A program made the translations under genes and the position numbers. Shown piece by piece: positions 49,801-57,844 of a DNA stretch of 64,000 nucleotides (position 1 is its first letter; each line of letters starts with the position of its first letter). The notes beneath the pieces were generated by a model. The model saw nothing but the letters and a program-made list of their open reading frames with translations, was not told the origin of the DNA and ran no database searches. This stretch comes from Leptasterias polaris (taxonomy: Eukaryota > Echinodermata > Asteroidea > Forcipulatida > Asteriidae), in the NCBI GenBank assembly GCA_037783415.1, contig JAZGTN010000037.1:5194501-5258500 (forward strand). Direction: 5' to 3'.

Positions 49801-51502
49801 GACTGGGACCAGCCTCAGTGAGTCTTTTATTAATCGTTGTAGATGTGTGGGGGATTTAAAATTTCTGTTCTCGGTCACTTTCAGCAAAGATAGATTCGGT
49901 TCCATTATTAAACATGCATTCAAATTCAAACATTGTTTCCCTAATTCAGGGCCAAATTTCATGGAGCTGCTTAAGCAGAAAATATTGCTTTACAGTTTGT
50001 TGCTTAGCAGAAATGAGCAGGGTACCAGTTACAAACTGTACATGTGACACGGTAGTTTGTCTGGTAACCATATTCTGGTAAGCATAGTTTTGTTGTGCTT
50101 AGCTACTTTTTGTGCTTAAGCAGCTCTATGAAATTGGGCCCTGGTAATTGATAATGATAACAAGTACTTCTGTAGCACATAAAGTGGAGGCATCAATGCG
50201 CATCAATGCGCTTTGCAAAGCAAAATTAACCTAAAGTGACAAAATGTATTGAAAGTAAAACAATCAGAATTAAACTACAGAACCTATACAAATTAATGAC
50301 TGCATTAGCTACCACTGCATTCAAATTTGCATTTGTACACTCATGCTTTCACTCCACTCATTCAGTTTCGTATTAGCCTTTCTTTCATTTATAGGCACTT
50401 AAAGACTACATTTTCACCATTCTTCAGTTGAATTTCTATTACAGAACATATTTTCTTTTTATGGCTTTGGGGAGCCATATTGAGGATGGGGGTTTATGGA
50501 AGTTGAACAGCCCTCTCCATTGTTTAAAGGCCCTGTACACTATTGGTAAGATCGAAAAACACAAATGTTCACAGATTCACACATAACTTACATGATTTAA
50601 AGTAAGTAATAGTAGAAAGGGTTCCTTAAAATATTTTTGCCTAAAATGCTATCGTTTCTGAGAAATGAGTAAAACAATAGTTTTTATCGCGCGCGATAAT
50701 AAACTCGATGTTTGAAAAACAGAAAACACATAAGGTCTCTTTTCACTATTTTCTCATGACCTCGATGACCAATTGAGCTCAAATTTTCACAGGTTTGTTA
50801 TTTCATGTATGTGGTTGATTACACAAAACATGAACACTGTCTGTGATTATTTTGTCAGCTCTGCCAATCCTGTATAATACCTTTAAAGGCAGGTAGACCA
50901 GTATCCTCACTTGGTCTATCCCAACATATGCATACAATAACAAACCTGTGAAAATGTGGGCTTCATCGGTTGCAAGAAAATAATGAAAGAAAAAACACCC
51001 TTGTTGCATAGAATTGTGTGCTTTCAGATGCCTGAGAAAAGGCTGCATGCCTGAAGCATTTCTCTGTTTCAAATTTGTGGGTGAAAAATTACCTCTTTCT
51101 CTAAAACTACATTGCTTCAAAGGGTGTTGTTTCTAACAATGTTTTATAACAGCTCTCCAGTGCTCTTTAACTAGTAGGTTTTTCTGGTCACCAACTTGTG
51201 GAGTAATTACCAAAAGTATACCCTGCCTTTAAATGATACCCTTTATTAATTGTGTTTCTTTAAAGCAATTGCTATTTTTTGTTTAATGTTTTCCCTTCAG
51301 ATATTTCTTTCCAACATATGAGAATGACAGCCTCCTGTGTGAACTTGAAGATGATGAGAACGACGATGCAGGACAGTCAGAGAAGACGCCCATCATTGCC
51401 GAAGATGCTCCTGTCCCTGCTGACAGCATCTTAAGAGATCAAGACATTCTCAAAGGATTGCAAGACAATGCAGAGGAGAGGAGAACTGGGCAACAATGGT
51501 AG
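40835..51502 (+). CDS. ZNF277: Zinc finger protein 277 homologue, complete (8 certain coding exons plus one possible upstream exon)
   Basis: C2H2 zinc-finger protein. Mammalian ZNF277 has been linked to the ribosomal protein uS5 (RPS2) and to Polycomb BMI1. Coding pieces: 41012-41244, 42905-43008, 44057-44290, 44564-44609, 45643-45855, 46861-46997, 49643-49817, 51301-51502; all phases agree. From the ATG at 41012 the product is 447 aa (human about 450). Five fingers: C39/C42/H58/H63, C158/C161/H175/H180, C209/C212/H225/H231, C292/C295/H308/H313, C345/C348/H361/H367. Diagnostic stretches: HNLVIADVNLICDLK, YDKFYVINYLELGKNWE, YFFPTYENDSLLCEL. An extra 5' coding exon (40835-40886) would add 22 residues. 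Head-to-head with the DOCK gene. Confidence 0.96.
41012..41244 (+). CDS. ZNF277: ZNF277 exon with zinc finger 1
   Basis: Encodes residues 1-77 from the ATG at 41012; the transcribed exon probably starts at 40998 after TTTTCAG. Contains IIGPLSFPED (compare ILEPLSLPES in human) and finger CVLC...H-x4-H. Donor GTAATT, phase 2. Confidence 0.93.
41523..41890 (-). mobile_element. Type I SINE relative with intact Leu/Ser-tRNA-like head
   Basis: Minus strand begins GTGTCGTGGCCGAGCGGATA and carries box B GGGTTCGAGTCCCGGTCGTG. A different body (CCCAGGGGTAAAATGGGTAC on the plus-strand complement) leads to GCGCTATATAAAAAC and a TTATTATTA tail. Not a functional tRNA. In a ZNF277 intron. Confidence 0.8.
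41984..42090 (+). mobile_element. Type II SINE, 5' part
   Basis: GTCGGCTCAGTGGTTTCTTT and CTGGTTCCAATCCCAACTC, then truncated after CATGGGTTCTC. Confidence 0.65.
42593..42775. mobile_element. Fold-back MITE, GGGCCCAATTTCAT family
   Basis: GGGCCCAATCTCATAGAGCT to CTATGAAATTGGGCCC, in a ZNF277 intron. Confidence 0.8.
42905..43008 (+). CDS. ZNF277: ZNF277 exon (YVEYW segment)
   Basis: 104 bases encoding YVEYWRLRFSNASFTDVC and onward, matching YILYWRKRFTEQPITDFC in human. Acceptor GCACAG, donor GTAAGT. Confidence 0.92.
43229..43569. mobile_element. MITE of the TATAGACC family
   Basis: About 340 bp bounded by TATAGACCGTGTGACCTGTG and AACATGGTCTATA. Internal TCTTATGTTTTATGGAGA and GAAAGGGGGGACATCTC-like blocks as in the other copies. 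In a ZNF277 intron. Confidence 0.8.
44057..44290 (+). CDS. ZNF277: ZNF277 exon with zinc finger 2
   Basis: 234 bases, residues 113-190. Contains YYLLSDIIPEDKKLREDLQ and finger GCLFCREHF...NHMAFDH. Acceptor CATCAG, donor GTCAGT. Confidence 0.95.
   Translation, partial: VSSIIYYQTSSQRIRSYGKIFKERGCVQFSAPSRESETTPLSQGGASSVGNTLKATGRSCSTIWHSITTLMSDNRIT
44564..44609 (+). CDS. ZNF277: ZNF277 micro-exon
   Basis: 46 bases encoding FANEFLDLLEGKLN, the counterpart of NEFLCTLQKKLDN in human. Acceptor AAACAG, donor GTCAGT. Both split codons fit the neighbours. Confidence 0.92.
44701..45028. mobile_element. TTAA-type MITE (type A), 5' end lost
   Basis: Close copy of 3033-3429, including a perfect 32-base palindrome at 44826-44857 and the ACGTATACAGACCCTTTGA end. 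In a ZNF277 intron. Confidence 0.8.
45356..45575. mobile_element. Compound fold-back MITE, GATTTCACAAAG family
   Basis: A copy starting GAGCTTGATTTCACAAAGAG runs into a second partial copy at TTCGATTTCACAAAGCAC and ends TTTGTGACATCGAGCCC. Confidence 0.7.
45643..45855 (+). CDS. ZNF277: ZNF277 exon with zinc finger 3
   Basis: 213 bases encoding LKCLYCDKTFKDRPTLKEHM and YDKFYVINYLELGKNWE, followed by an acidic Glu/Gly stretch. The most conserved part of the protein. Acceptor CCTCAG, donor GTGAGT. Confidence 0.96.
46861..46997 (+). CDS. ZNF277: ZNF277 exon with zinc finger 4
   Basis: 137 bases encoding NWEDWQEDSGIGAVCLFC, then H308-x4-H313. Human has SDWEEHPASAVCLFC here. Acceptor CCATAG, donor GTATGT. 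Confidence 0.94.
47640..47815 (+). mobile_element. Type I SINE, 5' half
   Basis: GACACTTAACTATTATTGCT and CCCAAAAGAACCCAGTGCAC. Stops at a CAT-repeat just before the LINE. Sequence resembling its 3' half appears at 49435-49515, beyond the LINE. Confidence 0.65.
47880..49346 (+). mobile_element. 5'-truncated, broken non-LTR retrotransposon (CR1/Jockey-type reverse transcriptase)
   Basis: In the ZNF277 intron before the last two coding exons. An RT domain reads through FSKAFD (from 47997), GVPQGT (48165-48182) and the catalytic YVDD (48264-48275). It continues to LLGIFIQSDLKWDKQV and VRPVLEYATPVWSGG. Near 48700 a one-base indel moves the frame to one reading IEQIQKRACKIILG and EHLGLISLEERREQLCYSFA, with a stop near 49003. 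The 3' end has a tail of AATTC pentamers (49319-49346). The endonuclease domain is absent. The exact family is not resolved. Confidence 0.88.
49643..49817 (+). CDS. ZNF277: ZNF277 exon with zinc finger 5
   Basis: 175 bases encoding GLNFYLQVKLINYIRRCVHQ, finger CISC...H-x5-H, and LPSRDDWDQPQ. The acceptor is TCTAAG, the donor GTGAGT. The preceding 2.6-kb intron carries the LINE fragment. Confidence 0.95.
49949..50142. mobile_element. Fold-back MITE, GGGCCCAATTTCAT family
   Basis: GGGCCAAATTTCATGGAGCT to CTATGAAATTGGGCCCT, in the last ZNF277 intron. Confidence 0.8.
50524..50886. mobile_element. TTAA-bounded MITE (type B), copy 1
   Basis: TTAAAGGCCCTGTACACTAT ... ATACCTTTAA. Nearly identical to 60318-60680. 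Internal palindrome TTATCGCGCGCGATAA. In the last ZNF277 intron. Confidence 0.85.
50882..51233. mobile_element. TTAA-bounded MITE (type C), sharing a boundary with type B
   Basis: TTTAAAGGCAGGTAGACC ... TATACCCTGCCTTTAAA. Its left end overlaps the TTTAA of the preceding element, so one inserted at the edge of the other. Confidence 0.7.
51301..51502 (+). CDS. ZNF277: ZNF277 last coding exon
   Basis: Encodes YFFPTYENDSLLCELEDDEN, then an acidic tail with TPIIAEDAP and SILRDQDILKGL (human: VPIISED...SSILNQLLL). TAG at 51500-51502 follows the residues GQQW. The last ~145 bases are repeated downstream. Confidence 0.94.
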
Positions 51503-51767
51503 TGATGACAATGCTGGACAACTAGATAAGAGGCCCATCTTTGCCGAAGATGCTCCTGGCCCTGCTGACAGCATCTTAAGAGGTCAAAACATTCTCAATG
51601 GATTGCAAGACAATGCAGAGGAGAGGTGAACTGGGCAACAATAGTAGTAATGACAATGCTGGGCAACTAGATAAGACGCCCATCATTTCCTAAGATGCTC
51701 TTGTCCCTACTGACAACATCTTATTAGAGGTCAAAACATTCTCAAAGGATTGCAAGACAGTTGAGAG
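51359..51767 (+). repeat. Tandem triplication of the ZNF277 C-terminal coding segment
   Basis: Three direct units of about 145 bp. Unit 1 (51359-51503) is the functional C-terminus. Unit 2 (51504-51648) and unit 3 (51649-about 51767) follow the stop codon and carry small indels, substitutions and new stops. GCTGACAGCATCTTAAGAG is identical in units 1 and 2. Units 2 and 3 resemble each other more at their starts (GACAATGCTGG, CAACTAGATAAGA) than either resembles unit 1. They probably lie in the 3' UTR. Confidence 0.9.
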
Positions 51768-51844
51768 GAGATTGTGTTTGGATGTTCACCGTCTCTTATG
51801 CTACACAACAACTTGCCCCGAATCATGTGACTTAGCAATGTCTC

Positions 51845-52160
51845 TATAGACGATGTGACCTGTGACATCACATGTTTACAAAAGAGCCACAAAGCCTGTA
51901 CACAGATCAATGGAAGAAAACAACAAATCTTATGTTTTATGGAGATTGCACTGTCGGATTTTTCTCAACTTTTGATATGAAGAAAGGGGGGACATCTCAA
52001 AAGCTGTACAGCTGTTGCTTTTGTAAATTTTGAATTTATGTGAAAATTATGACACAAAATGTAAATTTTCCCATGTAGCCTGTGTAGTATCTTGCCCGGC
52101 AGGAAACGCTTTAAAATGTACAAGGTCACCACTCTGTAAACAAATGTAACATGGTCTATA
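51845..52160. mobile_element. MITE of the TATAGACC family
   Basis: TATAGACGATGTGACCTGTG to AACATGGTCTATA, just downstream of the ZNF277 tail repeats. Confidence 0.78.
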
Positions 52161-52602
52161 GTCTGAGGAATTCAAATTTAAGTGGTAAATTGTGACTAAG
52201 CAAGTCATTGTACCAGACATCGTTCAGCATCTTAAGAGATCAAAACATTCTTAAAGGTGATTGTTTGGGTGATTGCTGTTTCTTATGTAACTACGCAACA
52301 GCTTGCCCCGAATCATGTGACTTAGCAACTGTCTCTATAGTCTGAGGAATTCAAATTCAAGTGGTAACTTGGGACTAAGCAAGTCATTGTACCAGACATT
52401 GTGCAAATCTAAATCATAAATATGGCTTATTACAATTAAATATAAATAGGTCTCAAATATTACCAAATAAGAAAACTAATTATGCCTTGGGGTGTGCTTT
52501 CCAAAGGGTAAAAAGTAGCAGACTAGATTCTAGGAGTTGTTTTTTGCCCTTTTGAAAATCGTAATTATTGTTATCAAATAACCTGACAAATAGTCTCAAC
52601 AC

Positions 52603-52923
52603 TTGTCCTTTGCGGACATTGTAACATGTTTACAAAAGAGCCACCGAGTCTTGACTTCTTGCAGGCAGGATTTGTACACAGGTAATAGGAGGGAAACATG
52701 AAATATCGCATGTTTTGGAAATTGCACTGGCCTTTTTGTTATTATCATCTTTTGATTCGAAGACAGGGGCACACCTCATAATTTGTTCAGCTGTTACTAT
52801 TACGATAATATATTTTATGTGGTAATTATGATACAAAATGTAATATTTCTCTTATGACTAGTGTAGTATTTTGCCTGCCAGGAAATGCATCTTTTTAATT
52901 TATAAACAAGGTCACATGGTCTT
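52603..52923. mobile_element. Degenerate MITE of the TATAGACC family
   Basis: Keeps ACATGTTTACAAAAGAGCCA and TAGTATTTTGCCTGCCAGGA but with many changes and a decayed 3' end. Confidence 0.55.
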
Positions 52924-52929
52924 ATTCAG

Positions 52930-53143
52930 TAATGATAAATGATAATAGTGGCTTATTATATAGCGCTCAAATCCCTCACTCAATGATCGTTATGGCGTCC
53001 GAACATTATTGTAGCACTTTATCACACCCGATGGGCATCTCAAAGAGCTCAGTATTGTCCTGCAAGATATGTGGAGCTACGTTTTGAAGTGTGAGACCTA
53101 TTTTTTCCTTTACATAGCACCATGTAATGGTTTATAAGGTGGT
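52930..53143 (-). mobile_element. Type I SINE, 3' half
   Basis: ATATAGCGCTCAAATCCCTC, CTACGTTTTGAAGTGTGAGA and CACCATGTAATGGTTTATAA, closely parallel to bases 80-210. Confidence 0.6.
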
Positions 53144-53337
53144 GTAGGTAGGTCAGCTCTGATCTCAAATTGTTTCTTTTCATTTTTTATTTTATTTTTT
53201 TCTCTCTTTTTTTCAGAGCACCTCTGATTTGTTAAGACTATTCAACTTAATTGAACAAGTTTACAGCCCATACACGTACTCTCTGAAGAAACCGTATGCG
53301 AGTTTTAAAATCCGTACTCGTATCATTTATAGGCATT

Positions 53338-53500
53338 TTCATGGTTTCGTTCCCTGCCTTTTCACCTCTGTGGACCCCGGTTGAAATCCCGGACAGACCC
53401 TTGCATGTGGATTGGGTTTTCAGTCCCTACCTGATTGCATGGCTTTGCCTATTTGAGATTTTTCTCCCCCACATCTAAACTGACATTTCTTCATCCTCCT
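53338..53500 (+). mobile_element. Type II SINE, partial
   Basis: CACCTCTGTGGACCCCGGTT, GCATGTGGATTGGGTTTTCA and CCCACATCTAAACTGACATT. Confidence 0.65.
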
Positions 53501-55459
53501 GTCTACAACGGTATCTTCAGGTCTACGAGTCTCAATACACCGATCCATTAAGCCACGCCCATTTCTCATTGACCAATCACAACCGCGAAATCTGATCACC
53601 ATTTGGTGATCGAGTTTTGCGGCTGTGATTGGTCAACTCGTAAGGAGGCGGGGCTTAATGGATCGGTCTATTCTAGTCACTTTTGATGGTCCCTTGGTTT
53701 CCTTTCCAAAAAGAAATAATAATAATAATACAAATGTATTGTACATAGCTGAAATAAACATATGTGTACGCAATAAATCAAATTTACACAACATTAATAT
53801 TTATTTATTTTATTTTAAATTGAATCTATGTACAGATTTACAAGTCAATAAAAGAGCTAGGCAAAAAAACTGTTTGAGTTTTAAACTCACCTTGGACATA
53901 CAGGCCTGTGATTTCCCCCAACTTGATGAATTTCCTTTAAGGGGCGGTACATGTACATGGAATTATGAACTAACACCCAGTTACTGCATGCATGGGAGAG
54001 CCCGCCAATGGGCACTGTAACTGCGTGAGCGTTTATAATTCCATTTTAAAGGAAGTGTGCAACATTACTAATTTCCAAAGACCAGTATCCACACTTGATG
54101 TGACCCAACATATACATGAAATAACAAACCTGTGAAAGTTTAAGCTCAATCCGTCTTCAGAGTCATGAGAAAACAGTGAAAAACCCCATTATATGTTATA
54201 ACTTTTTTTCAAACATCAGATTTTATCCTGCAGGATAAAGACCATTGTTTTACTCATTTCCTAAAAACTATGGCATTTCAAGCAAAACTATTTCAAGGGA
54301 AGTTTTCCACCATGACTATCTTTATACCGTGTAAGTTATGTGCAAATCTGTTAACGTTTATATTTTCAATCTTACCGATTTTGTACGCACCCTTTTAATC
54401 TCCCCTACTCACCTCTAGTTTACCATCACAGGAAAAAAAGGTGAGACATCATTGTAACCAAACTTCTAGGTTTGTATTTGTGGAGATCTAGAGAGTCTGT
54501 AAAACTCTACAATGAAACATCCTGTAAATTCAGGGAGCTTCATCTCCAGAACCAAAAAGAGCCTTGAACTATTTTTCAAGATTTTTGATTTTTGTTAAAA
54601 TCTCGCCCATGATAAAAAATGTACATTTGGTCAAAAGCAACCGAGCTGAATGCATTTTTTTGAATGGTCTGAATTATTATTTTGTTTTTAATTGTTTGGA
54701 GATGCAAAAACTGCCTAATGCATAAAGTAAATATATTAATATGTTTCTGTTCCTATTACAACATGTTTTTTACAAATATACAAAACAAATGCTTCTGCTT
54801 GTAAAAGGAAACTGACTGGAGGGGGTCCATTTACTTCCAACGTTTAATCAAAAGTTAAGCCTTGTCTGAATTGGCGGCTACAGCTATGGCTATAGCTGGA
54901 TCACCGCGTCACCATGAGTTGAAGTAGAAGACATCCTTAGCAACAGTCATAGCCAATAGCCTCATTTTAACTGAAACTCTGCTCACTGCACCAAGAGTAG
55001 AAAGTTTAATAGTGGTTTCTTGCTTTGAAAGTGAGGATTCCTTTTCATTAACCCTCTTGCTGTCTGACCATTCAATACCATTCACTGTGGTTTTGAATGA
55101 TAGATAAGCTATGCCAGCCTTGCAATATGATACCATGAGGGAATGCATGTACACAGTACACAGTTAGTTCTGTGCACAGTTGTGCCACCATACACAACTT
55201 TGGCAGTTGAATGGTTTCAAATGGTTGGTCAACTCACTTGAAAATGTTGCGAACAGTAGGAGGGTTAATAAGGCACTCCTCATGAACCGTATGAGTCAGA
55301 ATCTTCTTGGTCCCGCTTAGCACCAATGCCAAAAAGAGAGAAGAATGTCTGTGAGAGGTCTACTTGCACTCCACTTTCATCATCTCTCAACAGGAAGGCA
55401 TCCGATTATTTGAGCATCTGTCGGCTTTTTGGAATGAGTTTTTTGAGGGATGACTTGGG

Positions 55460-55542
55460 TCACTTTAAGAAGAGTATGTAGAAACCCATCACAACGCAAG
55501 ACATCGCTACAGCGAGATGTAACCTCGTCCCAATGATGGAAG
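55460..55542 (-). CDS. TMEM167B: TMEM167B exon 3 (stop)
   Basis: 83 bases encoding [20 protein letters not shown] then YILFLK and TGA at 55462-55460. Acceptor TTTTCAG. Confidence 0.96.
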
Positions 55543-57412
55543 CTGAAAACAGTAGAGATTGGTAAAAGAAATTAAGAAATAGCCTCTACATAAATGGTAG
55601 GTTTTTTATATTTATTTGTATTAATTTACAGTGCAGCCATCATATGAATGAGGCTATAATGCACTGAAAATTGTCTTGCACTTAAAGGCACTGTACACGT
55701 TTGGTAGTTACTCAAAATATATATTAGCATAAAAACTTACTTGGTAACGAGCAACGGAGAGCTGTTGATAGTATAAAACATTGTGAGAAACGACTCCCTC
55801 TGAAGTAACGTAGTTTTTGAGAAAGAGGTAATTTCTCACTAAAATAATAAAAGACTTCTGGCCAGAAGCCTTTTATTCCTATCTGAAAGCACACTAATTT
55901 GTACAACAAGGGTGTTTTTTCTTTCATCATTTTCTTGCAACTTCAATAACCAATTGAGCCCAAATTTTCACAGGTTTGTTATTTTATGCATATGTTGGGA
56001 TACACCAAGTGAGAATACTGGTCTTTGACAATTACCAAATGTGTTCAGTGCCTTTAAGTAAATATGAGGGGCCGTAACTCTTGCCGAAAGAAACTAAAAT
56101 GGTGCTCATCGAGTAGTGCCGTCACGACCATCATAGACCCACAATGGCTTGCTTTCATGATTTTAACACTTTGTACTAATTCAAATTGAATGTTCATCTC
56201 TTTATACATTCTATACAGGTAAGAATCAAGTATAGATAGCTCCCACTTGAAGTCAAAGTGTAAAGGCAGCCACCTGTATCAGTCATTTTTTTTGTACGTG
56301 CAACTTATGCGTTTTACGTAAATAACACTTGCGGCATGCTAACATTTATTAAATTCCTTGCATGATGGGTCGGTGAGCCTCTCAGCAACAGCCATTATAT
56401 ATAGCGAAATTAGAGCACTTGATGCACCTAGCTACAATCCGAAAAAAAACCTTCAGAAAGTGTGGGTCAGATACCACATTTTTTCTGTGAAGTACTAACT
56501 TTACCTTTGTAAAACACTCCAAGAAAACCCTTCTTCTCTGAGAGGAAAAACTGTTTCAGACGAGGGACTTGTCTCATGTAGGCGCAAGTACAGATGACCA
56601 GAAGCCCAAAGACGATCAGACCGTCAAAAGAATATGCTGTGGTGTTTCAAATCAAATTAGTTATTTTAAATAAAAACCTCGTAGGACGGGAAGTTTATGC
56701 ACTCTGATTGGAACACAGACATGGAACATGGAACACCAACCAATGTTTAATTTGTTAAAGCTCATACATAGGCCTATGATATAGTTGGTAGTCTGGTTCT
56801 TGAAAATATATATGCATTAAAGAGAAGCCACTCAAAAAGTTGAACAGCCTAAGGAATGGCCCTTGAAAACAAGTAAAATATTTCTAAGAATAATGGCCAA
56901 AGAAAAAACACAAATTCTGCTGATGGTTTTTACATTTTTCGGGGTTTTTTTTTGTTAAAGGGGGGAATAAATAAAGGTACTTATTAAATTAATGGGAATA
57001 ACTGTGTGATGATCCAGTCTCCAGTGAGTGGTAATGACCAGGTTGGTCCGGTGCCAAGGCCAGCAACCAGCCAAGGTATAATCCCTAATTTAATAAATTC
57101 TTAATTTGAATTAATTTTAAAAAATAGTTAATAATAATTTAGCTAATTTATTTTTTATTTATATTATACTATATAGTACTTTAGACTGCTCAGAGTCGCA
57201 GGTTCAAATTCCATTCTATCAAAATAAATTATATTTAATCAACCCAAAGTTTATTAACAAGTCATAGATGATTATAATCAGTACACTTTTGTAAACAATT
57301 ATCAAAAATATTTCTTTGTGGGAATTTGTCCATGATTATTGAAAGTGCAATTACAATACAAATGATAGTATCTTGATTCTTGGGGTTTCATGTGTTACTT
57401 ACCGTTTGTCAT
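55460..57412 (-). CDS. TMEM167B: TMEM167B / Kish-B small membrane protein, complete (3 exons)
   Basis: Small Golgi/secretory-pathway membrane protein; the kish family is implicated in vesicle traffic. Exons 57412-57403, 56636-56505 and 55542-55460 join in phase to 74 aa plus stop, the length of human Kish-B. Hallmarks: [16 protein letters not shown] (luminal start and first membrane span), [38 protein letters not shown] and a second span ending FYILFLK. The VPRLK and GVFYK forms identify the B paralogue rather than TMEM167A. Shares a divergent promoter region with NOPCHAP1. Confidence 0.96.
55683..56056. mobile_element. TTAA-bounded MITE (type C) in TMEM167B intron
   Basis: TTAAAGGCACTGTACACGTT ... 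TGTTCAGTGCCTTTAA. Internal CTTCTGGCCAGAAG palindrome. Confidence 0.82.
56505..56636 (-). CDS. TMEM167B: TMEM167B exon 2
   Basis: 132 bases encoding [20 protein letters not shown] through [12 protein letters not shown]. Acceptor ACCACAG, donor GTAAAG. Confidence 0.96.
57403..57412 (-). CDS. TMEM167B: TMEM167B exon 1 (start)
   Basis: Only ten coding bases, ATGACAAACG, then donor GTAAGT. MTN is also the start of vertebrate Kish-B. Confidence 0.9.
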
Positions 57413-57723
57413 GTTTGCTACTCACGATCTTGACACTATCATTCCCCTTATCGAGTGTCTTAAGTTGGACTCAGAAAGACCATGAATTGGAGAAGACTCA
57501 GAAGAGTGTTGGTTTCACTTTCAGTTCATTAATACTCCTCTCTACTCTCTACGTGGCCATTGTGTGCATTTATATATTTATTGACCTATCAAAATGAAGA
57601 GCGCCCTCAATATTCAGAGTTTATAAAAACACCCGTTAACCACGTGTGCGACTGAGTACACCGTGCTAGCTGCTTGCTTTTCGTCGTTCAACCAATAACG
57701 TGATAAAATGTGTGATTGTAATT
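57413..57723. promoter_or_regulatory. Divergent promoter interval between TMEM167B and NOPCHAP1
   Basis: 311 bases separate the two start codons. On the NOPCHAP1 side there are TATAAAA (57622-57628), an E-box CACGTG (57641-57646) and CCAAT (57692-57696). The spacing suggests a shared bidirectional promoter. Transcription starts cannot be read from sequence. Confidence 0.6.
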
Positions 57724-57752
57724 ATGGAACCGCAAGTTCTAAGAAAGTTTGA
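57708..57752 (+). promoter_or_regulatory. Overlapping upstream ORF of NOPCHAP1
   Basis: ATG at 57708 begins a 14-residue frame, MCDCNYGTASSKKV, ending TGA at 57752. It overlaps the NOPCHAP1 start at 57724 in another frame. Confidence 0.35.
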
Positions 57753-57844
57753 TGCATCAGAGAAGCCAAATGGTAAAACAAGTGAGCCCAAATCAGACCA
57801 AAAGTTTTCGGCAGATCTCCTGGATATCGGCAAGGCTAAGAATG
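57724..57844 (+). CDS. NOPCHAP1: NOPCHAP1 exon 1
   Basis: Encodes MEPQVLRKFDASEKPNGKTS through LLDIGKAKN; poorly conserved as in the family. The donor AATG|GTTTGA is weak but gives the right phase (Asp split codon). Confidence 0.8.

Larger units (their letters stand above)
51768..55459. other. Intergenic DNA between ZNF277 and TMEM167B (both 3' ends)
   Basis: MITE and SINE fragments at 51845-53500. An inverted pair around 53545-53665 (TGGGCGTGGCTTAATGGATC-like arms). 54060-54360 resembles TTAA-type MITE interiors. 54400-55250 shows nothing recognisable. No clear poly(A) signal assigned. Confidence 0.55.

Noticed and set aside
53625..54020. 131-codon plus-strand frame
   Set aside because: Contains an Asn-rich AAT repeat and no recognisable domain; intergenic repeat-rich DNA.
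57373..57597. 74-codon plus-strand frame with hydrophobic stretches
   Set aside because: It lies antisense to TMEM167B exon 1 and in the divergent promoter; no family signature.
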